A stretch of 64,000 nucleotides of DNA from Kalymmatonema hyalinum WJT4-NPBG1 (lineage in GTDB: Bacteria; Cyanobacteriota; Cyanobacteriia; Cyanobacteriales; Nostocaceae): assembly GCA_019359075.1 (NCBI GenBank), contig JAHHIB010000036.1, forward strand, positions 1 to 64,000, given 5' to 3'. Under the pieces are notes generated by a model, which saw nothing but the letters and a program-made list of their open reading frames with translations, was not told the DNA's origin and searched no databases. Shown here one piece after another: positions 57,416-64,000 of this stretch (position 1 is its first letter; every line of letters begins with the position of its first letter). The translations under genes and the position numbers were made by a program.

Positions 57416-58321
57416 ATGTATTTAAGAGAATGTTTAATTGAAAATGTAGGACCAATTGAATTTATAGACAGACCTTTGCCATTCAATGACGATGGAACAC
57501 CTCAGCCTTTGGTTTTAGTTGGCAGAAATGGTTCAGGTAAAAGCATATTTTTATCCTATATTGTTGATGCACTTACTGAATTCGCCAAAATTGCTTATCT
57601 AGATATAGTATCTGGGCAACAATCCAATTTCTCTCCCTATTTCAAGTTAACAGGTGGTACCAATCAGAGGGTAAATTCAAAATATGGTATTGGGTTACTT
57701 GAGTTTTGCAAAAATGACATCAACTACTCCTACATTGACAAGAGTGGTAATCTTGAGCCTAATACATATAATGAAAAGATAAGAGGTCGCTTTCAAGCTG
57801 TACAGTCATGGTCTTCTAACGAAAATCAAAAGTTAATTGCACCACAAGATAAAAAATCTTTTGAAGATTTTTTTAGAGAAAATGCTGTTTGCTACTTCCC
57901 TCCTAGTCGAAAAGAAATTCCCCACTGGTTGAACCGCGACAGCCTATCTGATGAAGTAAAGTTTATTATTGAGCAAAAATTTGCCACAAAACTTGGTAAG
58001 CCAATTTTTATTGAAAGTAGTGTTCAAGAAAATAAAAGCTGGTTACTTGATGTTTTTCTTGATTCTCTGATTGATTTTGAGGCTGTAACACCAGATGATG
58101 CTACACAGAGATACTTAGTTCTTGAACACTACTTTTCAGATAATTTACTAAAACAGTATAATAAGTATGGTAAAAACATTCTGGAAACTGAAATTTTTAC
58201 AATAAGTGGAGACAAAAATAGCTTTGCAGCAAAAGTAGATTCTTTTGATGTTCTAGAGTTTGAAAATTTTAAAGTTTTATTTGATAAAATTGAAAAATTA
58301 CTTTCAACGCTGGTGGTTTGA
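57416..58321 (+). CDS. AAA-family ATPase, truncated (Walker A half only)
   Basis: 301 residues. LIENVGPIEFI and Walker A GRNGSGKS (36-43) are typical of the OLD/RecF-like AAA ATPases, many of which serve in defence systems. YFPPSRKEIPHWL fits that group. The ABC signature and Walker B expected beyond residue 350 are missing, because the frame stops at 301. Composition is more A/T-rich than its neighbours, suggesting transfer. It is probably non-functional alone, or a partner gene has been lost. Confidence 0.7.
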   Translation: MYLRECLIENVGPIEFIDRPLPFNDDGTPQPLVLVGRNGSGKSIFLSYIVDALTEFAKIAYLDIVSGQQSNFSPYFKLTGGTNQRVNSKYGIGLLEFCKNDINYSYIDKSGNLEPNTYNEKIRGRFQAVQSWSSNENQKLIAPQDKKSFEDFFRENAVCYFPPSRKEIPHWLNRDSLSDEVKFIIEQKFATKLGKPIFIESSVQENKSWLLDVFLDSLIDFEAVTPDDATQRYLVLEHYFSDNLLKQYNKYGKNILETEIFTISGDKNSFAAKVDSFDVLEFENFKVLFDKIEKLLSTLVV

Positions 58322-58362
58322 ACTCATAAAGAAGTCTTGTGCCAGTTATTGATTTTTGCCAG

Positions 58363-58866
58363 TTAATCTGTGGGTAATGTTAAACTGGCGTGGCGAGCGC
58401 TCGCCTCCCTTTCTAAACGACATAATCTTACTTGTTGCATAATTTTCGCGCCCATTTTTTCGTAAAAATCGATTGCTGGAGTATTATTTACTGCAACTAT
58501 CCAATCAATTCTTCCACCCCCTATTTTCTGGGTAATTTGACATAAACGTTTTATCAATGCTTCACCGATCCCAAGCCTGCGATATCCAGCTTTGATATAT
58601 AAATCATCTAGCCAGATTCCTGGCTGAGCAAGAAAAGTGGAGTATATACGGTGATAGGTTGCAAATCCAATTGCATTTCCGTCAATCTCAGCTAACAAAA
58701 CAAAGGCAAGTGGATTTTCACAAAATAAAGTGTCTTCCAGTTTCTTCGGTGTAGCCTCTAGAAAGTCAAGACAGCCATCAAATTCAGCCTTAAGCCGAAT
58801 TAGCTCGATAAGAGTAGAAATGTCACTAGAATTGCCGTCTCGAATTAAGAACTGTTTATGGTTCAT
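58363..58866 (-). CDS. GNAT family N-acetyltransferase
   Basis: 167 residues. FLIRDGNSSDISTLIELIRLKAEF opens the family pattern. LDDLYIKAGYRRLGIGEALIKRL holds the acetyl-CoA loop (R-R-L-G-I-G), and VAVNNTPAIDFYEKMGAKIM the C-terminal part. Similar to spermidine/diamine-type GNATs. Substrate unknown. Convergent with the truncated ATPase. Confidence 0.87.
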   Translation of the reverse strand: MNHKQFLIRDGNSSDISTLIELIRLKAEFDGCLDFLEATPKKLEDTLFCENPLAFVLLAEIDGNAIGFATYHRIYSTFLAQPGIWLDDLYIKAGYRRLGIGEALIKRLCQITQKIGGGRIDWIVAVNNTPAIDFYEKMGAKIMQQVRLCRLEREASARHASLTLPTD

Positions 58867-58900
58867 AAGTTGTTATCTTATTTAAGTATCAAGAAATCTA

Positions 58901-60259
58901 TTAAAATTCGCCTTGTGTCTTGGATTCCAAGACCTTAAATTGAACCCAATTCAACAGCGGTATTAAATATAAATAAACGGCGTAGGGAATAAATCCTGAA
59001 TCAGTCATCAATATAGTTGCTGGTACTAGCCCGGCAATATTCCAAGGAATAAGAGGTGAAAGTACAACAGCAGTGTTTTCAATATCAGTTGCCAATTGAT
59101 AGTTGTCTAATTGTTGCTGATACTTTTCCTTAACAAGCTGGTGAGTCATGAGAATCGCCAGCGTTTGAGTGCAACCAAAAGCGGCTGATGCTACCCCAAC
59201 TGTAATGGTTCCTAAAAATAAGCGACTTCTGGAAGAAGCTTTATTGATAATCTTTTCCACAGTTGCTAATGTTTTTGTTCCAGTGATTAGTCCTGATAGA
59301 GAAGTCGATAGGATGACGACTATCGAAACTCGAAGCATCGAAAAAATACCTCCTCCTGTCAGAACTTCACTTAAGTTCATTCTTGGTTCTAAACTAAACC
59401 CAAGCAAAACAAACTTCATCAGTTTGAAGAAAGAATAGCCTTGGAAAAATATCCCTAAAATCAATCCAATACCGATACTCACTAGTAATGTGAGTTTAAC
59501 TTCTACTTTAAAAAGACAAAGAGCTATCACGGCAAAGGCTGGAAGTAAAACCAGCGGGTTAATATTAAAGAAATTAGGTATTTCTGAAATCAAACCACTA
59601 TTTCTAACTTGAACAGGATTGCTGATTGAAAGGATTAAATAAATCAGGCTAGAAGCCATTAAAGGCAACCAAGCAGTTGATATCATAGCTATTATGTTTT
59701 TATGTAGCTTGGTTTTGGTAATGCTAGCAACAAGATTGGCACTAGAAGACATAGGAGAACATCTGTCTCCAAAATAAGCTCCTGCGATGATTGCTCCAGC
59801 AACTATGTGAGGATTAACATCCTCTCCTTTCACCATAATCATTAGGGCAACTCCTACAGTACTGACTGTGCCGAACGAAGTGCCTAGTAGTACAGAAATA
59901 AAACTGGTGAGGACAAAAGCTGAAAAAATGAAATATTGAGGATTGATGAGTTGGGTTCCATAGTAAACCAAAGCAGGTATTGTTCCCGCAGCCATCCAAA
60001 CCGCTGTCACTGCTGCAATTAATAATAAAATTAGGATGATTGGAAAAGCTTTTTGACTACTAGCAAAAGCCATTGCAATTAAATCTCTGACTGGAAATCC
60101 TTGGAAAGCAAAAGTCATAAGGAGGATTACCAGAGAAAGTAAAAGTGGATAGGCAACAAAATAACCTTTAATAACGCTGCATAGCAAGATAATAAAGCAA
60201 AAAATTAAAGAAAATAATGAATGCATCTTTTGGTAATTACATATTCTATTCTCCAACAT
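58901..60259 (-). CDS. NhaC-type Na+/H+ antiporter
   Basis: 452 residues with about 11 membrane segments. AGAIIAGAYFGDRCSPMSSSANL is the hallmark of the NhaC family, and GSFGTVSTVGVALMIM-like Gly-rich helices and LSPLIPWNIAG support it. It exchanges Na+ (or malate/lactate in relatives) for H+ in the inner membrane. ATG 60226 is an alternative start. Divergent from the LysR gene at 60383, which probably controls it. Confidence 0.88.
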   Translation of the reverse strand: MLENRICNYQKMHSLFSLIFCFIILLCSVIKGYFVAYPLLLSLVILLMTFAFQGFPVRDLIAMAFASSQKAFPIILILLLIAAVTAVWMAAGTIPALVYYGTQLINPQYFIFSAFVLTSFISVLLGTSFGTVSTVGVALMIMVKGEDVNPHIVAGAIIAGAYFGDRCSPMSSSANLVASITKTKLHKNIIAMISTAWLPLMASSLIYLILSISNPVQVRNSGLISEIPNFFNINPLVLLPAFAVIALCLFKVEVKLTLLVSIGIGLILGIFFQGYSFFKLMKFVLLGFSLEPRMNLSEVLTGGGIFSMLRVSIVVILSTSLSGLITGTKTLATVEKIINKASSRSRLFLGTITVGVASAAFGCTQTLAILMTHQLVKEKYQQQLDNYQLATDIENTAVVLSPLIPWNIAGLVPATILMTDSGFIPYAVYLYLIPLLNWVQFKVLESKTQGEF

Positions 60260-60313
60260 TAAATAGTTTAGTCATGACGAAATTGGAAAGCAAAGTATTT
60301 CTTAGATACCTTA

Positions 60314-60330
60314 TATCGATAAAATCGATA
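60314..60330. promoter_or_regulatory. Candidate LysR operator between the antiporter and regulator genes
   Basis: Perfect palindrome TATCGAT-AAA-ATCGATA in the 123-bp divergent gap. LysR-type regulators usually bind such A/T-rich dyads upstream of a divergent target and autoregulate. Confidence 0.5.
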
Positions 60331-60382
60331 GATAAAAGTCAAAGGCTTTTGCTTTGATCTAAATGTGGCTTTTCTTACCTAG

Positions 60383-61273
60383 ATGAATGAAGTCAACGAC
60401 AGTAAGTTAAAAATCTCTCAATTGCGGGCTTTGGTGGCTATTGCCGAGCACGGCAACTTCACTTCGGCTGCTCTAGAGTTGGGGCTATCTCAATCAACTG
60501 TCAGTCATGCGATCGCCACAATTGAAGAAGAACTGGGAATTGTGTTGCTCTTTCGAGGTCGACACGGTGCAACTTTGACGCCAATAGGAGAGCAGGTGAT
60601 TCAGGAAGCGCGTCAAGTTTTGCATTTATTAGAGGTGATTCGGGAAAAAGCCAACCAAGAGAAAGGATTACAAACTGGACAGGTTCGGGTTGCTTGTGTC
60701 AGAAGCATCGCAACTCACGTACTACCAAAGGTCATCGCTCGTTTTCGCGAGAAATTGCCAACGATTAGCGTTGTCATGACCGAGTACGATCGCTATGCAC
60801 AGGTAGAACAGGCACTGCGAGAAGGTCAGGCGGACGTTGGCTTCACGTTGTTGCCGACTACAAGGGAGTTTGAGACGTGGGAGCTATTTCGAGATGAATT
60901 TGTTGCGCTGCTACCGCCTAAGTCAATAGTTGCTGGTGAGTCACTGAGTTGGGAACAGTTAGCAAAGTATCCAATGATTGTGAATCTCCGCAGTCCTCAG
61001 CACAACAAGACAGTCAGCGTTCATTTTTTGCAATTTGGTCAAATTCTCAAGGTTGACTATGAGCTGAGGGAAGACTCGACGGTTCTCAGTATGGTTAAAC
61101 AAGGATTGGGGGCGACTGTGATGGCTCGACTAGCGGCTGAACCCATTCTAGAAGAGATAGAAGTGAGGAGTTTGCCAGTACCCCTAGAGCGAGTTATCGG
61201 GGTAGCCATCCTAGCAGACGCTTTATTGCCGAGAGCAGTCTTTGCTTTTCTGGACATCCTTAAAGTTGATTGA
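60383..61273 (+). CDS. LysR-family transcriptional regulator
   Basis: 296 residues, normal length. Winged helix-turn-helix at about 12-70 (LRALVAIAEHGNFTSAALELGLSQSTVSHAI) and a periplasmic-binding-like effector domain at about 95-295. Divergent from the NhaC-type gene; by the usual LysR layout it should regulate that neighbour. The effector is unknown. Confidence 0.92.
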   Translation: MNEVNDSKLKISQLRALVAIAEHGNFTSAALELGLSQSTVSHAIATIEEELGIVLLFRGRHGATLTPIGEQVIQEARQVLHLLEVIREKANQEKGLQTGQVRVACVRSIATHVLPKVIARFREKLPTISVVMTEYDRYAQVEQALREGQADVGFTLLPTTREFETWELFRDEFVALLPPKSIVAGESLSWEQLAKYPMIVNLRSPQHNKTVSVHFLQFGQILKVDYELREDSTVLSMVKQGLGATVMARLAAEPILEEIEVRSLPVPLERVIGVAILADALLPRAVFAFLDILKVD

Positions 61274-61800
61274 TGTCTTCGCCATAACCCCCTGCACTCT
61301 AAACTAGAGGAGAAGAACGAGGCAGAAACCCAGATGTAAGCGTAGTGAGTGGTTCCTTGTGGAATAGCAATGTCTTGGCTTACGCTGCTCTTAGTGAACC
61401 TATCCAGTTGGCTGTGGAAGTGGTATCAAGCAACTGGATGATTACGTTGACAAGTTAGACGAGTATCAACGACTGGGTATTCCTGAGTACTGGGTTGTAG
61501 ATTATCTAGCGATCGCCTCGGTGAAACTATCTTGGTAATCCCAAACTCCCGACAGTTTCTGTTTATCGGTTAGTAGAAGGCGAATATCAAGTCCAAAAGT
61601 TTACGGGTCATGACCGCATCCTTTCCCCCACCTTCTGTGAACTAGAATCCCGACCTATAAACAGGATATTAACAGCAAAAGCAATTTGGGGGGTCATGAC
61701 AGTAGACCCATTTGAGAAGATTAGTGTCAAGATTTTTGTGGCGGGAGAAAAAAATGTTTAACATAAAACCCGCATCAAACCATTTGAAAGGAAGGCTATT
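61274..61800. other. Region with an Uma2 remnant
   Basis: 527 bp between the LysR gene and the NIL gene. Most is the decayed Uma2 gene at 61303-61690; the rest is the NIL ribosome site (AAGGAAGG, 7 bases before the ATG). Confidence 0.6.
61303..61690 (+). pseudogene. Uma2-family nuclease remnant with two frameshifts
   Basis: RNPDVSVVSGS and QLAVEVVSSN in one frame, then DDYVDKLDEYQRLGIPEYW and VVDYLAIASVK in a second, then GNPKLPTVSVYRLVEGEYQ and DRILSPTFCELE in a third. Together they follow the Uma2 fold (PD, EVVS, DEY...GVPEYWVVD, then the tail). The N-terminal 60-70 residues are missing. Uma2 genes are abundant in cyanobacteria and often decay. Confidence 0.8.
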
Positions 61801-62109
61801 ATGGCAATTCCAAGCAAACAGGGTAAATCTACTATCGATTTTCGAGACAATCGACGCACCACAAGTCATATTACAGTTCGTATTCCTAAGGAGTTACACG
61901 AACAGCCAGTCATGTCACGGCTAATTTCTCATTGCGGGATTACAGTCAATATCGCAGCAGCCCAGTTGAATGGTCATGTGCCGCAACAAGGCTGCTTTGA
62001 TTTGGAACTACGAGGAACTGTTTTCCAAATTGCTAGCGCCTTAACCTACCTAAATGAACTGAATTTAGAAATTTCGCACCGATTTATTACTGGAGAAGAC
62101 GGTTGGTAA
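61801..62109 (+). CDS. NIL-domain protein
   Basis: 102 residues. HITVRIPKELHEQPVMSRLISHCGITVNIAAAQL and GCFDLELRGTVFQIASALTYLNEL form a NIL (ferredoxin-like) fold, otherwise found at the end of methionine-transporter ATPases and on ferredoxins. In cyanobacteria, small stand-alone NIL proteins are common; their role is unclear. Strong AAGGAAGG site. A hairpin follows at 62130-62160. Confidence 0.9.
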   Translation: MAIPSKQGKSTIDFRDNRRTTSHITVRIPKELHEQPVMSRLISHCGITVNIAAAQLNGHVPQQGCFDLELRGTVFQIASALTYLNELNLEISHRFITGEDGW

Positions 62110-62129
62110 ATAAGTCCTGACAGAGTAAC

Positions 62130-62160
62130 GAGTGCTGAGTATCTGGCTAACTCAGCACTC
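62130..62160 (+). terminator. Hairpin after the NIL gene
   Basis: GAGTGCTGAGT (62130-62140) pairs with ACTCAGCACTC (62150-62160). 20 bases after the stop. No T-run. Confidence 0.5.
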
Positions 62161-62284
62161 GGCAACAGCAATTGCACTTCACTTGCGGGACTCCGGGGGG
62201 ATCCCCAAGGGCGCAGTGGCTCCTCATGTAGTAGGAACCAAAGCAGGCGAAAAGCTCGTCAGTACTCAGGAGTGTGCACTGTAC

Positions 62285-62980
62285 TTATGCCATTTGATTT
62301 TCAATTGCCCACCGTGCTAGTTCAGTGCGATTGTGGAGATTGGTTTTGCCCAACATATTGGACACATGGCTTTCAACGGTGCGTTGGCTGACATTTAATT
62401 CTTCAGCTATTTCGCGATTAGCTAAGCCCCGAGCCACAAATTGCACGACTTTGAGTTCTGTAGGGGTTAACTGCACATCGAACGGAACTTGGATGCGGGA
62501 ACCGTTTTCTCCTCCTTTTGCTTGATGTTCTTTCCAGCGAATGGTCTGCTTCAGAGAAGATTCTACTTGTGCTACCAATTCTTCTGGCTCAAAAGGCTTG
62601 ACCATATACACATCAGCACCTTTATTCAGACCTTTAACTCGGTCTGCGCTTTGTCCCTTAGCTGAAAGGAATAGAACGGGAATCCAGCCGGTGCGTTCGG
62701 TTTGTCGGACTTGTTCTACAAAAGTATACCCGTCCATTTCTGGCATCATCACATCGCAAATGATCATGTCTGGAATATCCTGCTCTAAAACTTCCAGTGC
62801 TTCTCGACCATTTTCGGCGGTGACGACATCATAACCCCGGAATTCCAAATAATCCTTCACCAGCAAGATGAGGTTAGGGTCATCATCAATAAGTAGAAGT
62901 CGTTTGTGATCTTTCATGCTGGGTTCTTTCATAGCAGTGGCACTTATCGCGCTTGATCCATCAAGGTCTTGAATCGTCAT
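62285..62980 (-). CDS. NarL/FixJ-type response regulator (Ycf29-like)
   Basis: 231 residues from 62980, or 210 from the ATG at 62917, where the receiver pattern begins (RLLLIDDD). Receiver with MIICDVMMPEMDG and K in MVKPFEPEEL. C-terminal LuxR-type helix-turn-helix LTPTELKVVQFVARGLANREIAEELNVSQRTVESHVSN. Binds DNA as a dimer after phosphorylation. The plastid-type Ycf29 regulator has this layout; the partner kinase is not nearby. Confidence 0.9.
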   Translation of the reverse strand: MTIQDLDGSSAISATAMKEPSMKDHKRLLLIDDDPNLILLVKDYLEFRGYDVVTAENGREALEVLEQDIPDMIICDVMMPEMDGYTFVEQVRQTERTGWIPVLFLSAKGQSADRVKGLNKGADVYMVKPFEPEELVAQVESSLKQTIRWKEHQAKGGENGSRIQVPFDVQLTPTELKVVQFVARGLANREIAEELNVSQRTVESHVSNMLGKTNLHNRTELARWAIENQMA

Positions 62981-63297
62981 CCTTTCTGGTGGATTAAGGA
63001 GGTGTCGTGCTTTTTCTCACTTAACTTGCCCTTGCTGCATAAAGTCCCAAAAGTGGATTTCACTCTCAAGAAATTCTGTACCAACGGCAAAATTCCAGTA
63101 AGGATACGTAGAGCAGTAGTATTCATAATGCGTTATTATATATCGCTTTGAAAGTTACGGGTTAAAAAACACTGAGAAAATAATAATTATTCAGGTTAAT
63201 AAGTAACTGTTGGTCTCAAGATGTTCCCAAATTACAATTAACCCGCACTTTCATTTGTTTACTACTGTGCCATATCCTTGTTGGATGTTAAGCTTGA
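62981..63297. other. Intergenic region
   Basis: 317 bp between the response regulator and the decayed ferredoxin gene. I see no gene, repeat or operator. Confidence 0.5.
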
Positions 63298-63760
63298 TTG
63301 AGCTTTTTACGACAAACTTGGGAACTTTCTGGCAAAGGATGGGTTAAAAATGCATATTCTTCTACCACATTGTTGCCTAATAAGTGTTCTCGTATAATCC
63401 GACAATTACTTCCGGGACTGTTGGGCGATACCGCACAGCATCCGGGGAATCCTCTATTATCAGTCTAGAACAACAAACTTGCAAGCAGTTGGCTTTATTT
63501 CTAAAGAGGCAACTAAAATTGCTATCTTGTGGTAGGCGAAGATTGAGCTGTTTGAGGCGCTTTTTCAAGTATTCCCAAAACGGCAAACGAGTTTGTTTTG
63601 AGAAGCATTTAGAAACTGTCTGGACAGCACAGATGAAAATGTCCCTTTGAATTTTTGACAGTCCTAAAGTTTCTAGAGAAATACTTAGGGCTTTCTTCGC
63701 TGGTGGTGTCGTGGTGTGTGGTAGCTGAAGGCAGGACTGGATCACTGTAGTGTTACTCAA
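63298..63760 (-). pseudogene. Frameshifted (2Fe-2S) thioredoxin-like ferredoxin gene
   Basis: The frame from 63760 runs to a TAG near 63377, but the conserved tail EHLLGNNVVEEYAFLTHPLP is in another frame directly downstream, up to a TAA at 63298. One missing base after PEVIV explains this. IFICAVQTVSKC, FWEYLKKRLKQL and NKANCLQVC match the cyanobacterial ferredoxin family, but KCC is KCF and the GPI-VVYP-GVWY block is degraded. The gene therefore looks dead or dying rather than merely misread. Confidence 0.75.
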
Positions 63761-63962
63761 TTCGCGGCTCCCTGATTACTGTTCTATATCAATATCCCAG
63801 CTTTGCAAACAAAGTTGCCCATATATCAATATTCGTCCTTTACGGAATAAAACCTGAAAGCTAGGAAAAGTTGAGTATTTATACTTAAGTAGGATAGCAC
63901 GAGCAAAGTTCGGGAACCCGTACAAAAGAAAATGTTGCCATTGCACGCTAGGTTTCGGTAAA

Positions 63963-63989
63963 TTAGCACTCAGGAGTCGAGAGTGCTAA
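63963..63989. promoter_or_regulatory. CIRCE operator (HrcA site)
   Basis: Perfect TTAGCACTC-N9-GAGTGCTAA. HrcA binds it and represses chaperone genes. A groES or groEL gene should begin within the next few dozen bases, just outside the window, on the plus strand. Confidence 0.95.
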
Positions 63990-64000
63990 CAAGGTGAGAA

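Overview
The window is a chromosomal stretch from a filamentous, probably heterocyst-forming cyanobacterium (order Nostocales). The sequence signs are frequent GCGATCGC (HIP1) octamers inside genes, a phycobilisome gene (apcD), cyanobacteria-only families (DUF3038, DUF4335, DUF2256), a CyaC-type adenylate cyclase, and short heptameric tandem repeats (TAATGAC type) just upstream of several start codons. No genus can be fixed from the sequence alone.

Layout. 1-5 kb: two divergent envelope genes with proline-rich tandem repeats (a FecR-domain protein cut by the window edge and a beta-barrel-like protein), then a sulfurtransferase and an MnmD-like tRNA methyltransferase. 5-13 kb: an HD-GYP response regulator, glmU, an isoaspartyl peptidase, pyrD, two GNAT acetyltransferases and unassigned small genes. 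13-24 kb: a CPA2 antiporter fused to stress domains, two tandem glutathione-reductase-like genes, a YqiA-like esterase, hisC, a conserved unknown, another GNAT and about 1.9 kb of non-coding DNA. 23.7-33 kb: cyaC, a TonB-like protein, tRNA-Gly(UCC) and the pstS-pstC-pstA-pstB phosphate operon. 33-43.7 kb: bioY, lspA, a repeat-rich secreted protein, an FHA-domain penicillin-binding protein, the DUF3038/DUF4335 pair, apt and a DppB-type permease. 43.7-52 kb: a structured non-coding element, a repeat protein, purF and purL, then about 2.2 kb of gene remnants. 52-64 kb: apcD, rlmD, an RsbW-like kinase, asnS, a truncated AAA ATPase, an NhaC-type antiporter facing a LysR regulator, an Uma2 remnant, a NIL protein, a NarL-type regulator, a decayed 2Fe-2S ferredoxin and, at the right edge, a perfect CIRCE operator that probably belongs to a groESL operon just outside.

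Links between genes. Most of the window is ordinary core metabolism (purine, pyrimidine, histidine, peptidoglycan precursors, translation). The regulatory theme is second messengers: an adenylate cyclase (cyaC), two TGTGA-N6-TCAC palindromes of the CRP type far from it, and a c-di-GMP-type HD-GYP regulator. The mobile/accessory theme is decay: a stand-alone, ORF-less RNA element that resembles the omega/HEARO RNA of IscB elements (43.7-44.0 kb), a fragment of an RRXRR (IscB-like) protein (50.3-50.5 kb), a Doc-like toxin tail (50.1 kb), an Uma2 nuclease remnant (61.3-61.7 kb) and small palindromic repeats, three of them inserted in frame inside mnmD, cyaC and purL. I see no complete new defence or mobile system; the best leads are the orphan RNA element with the IscB-like fragment, the glutathione-reductase pair with diverged cofactor sites, and the CRP-like site followed by a short transcript-like unit with its own terminator.
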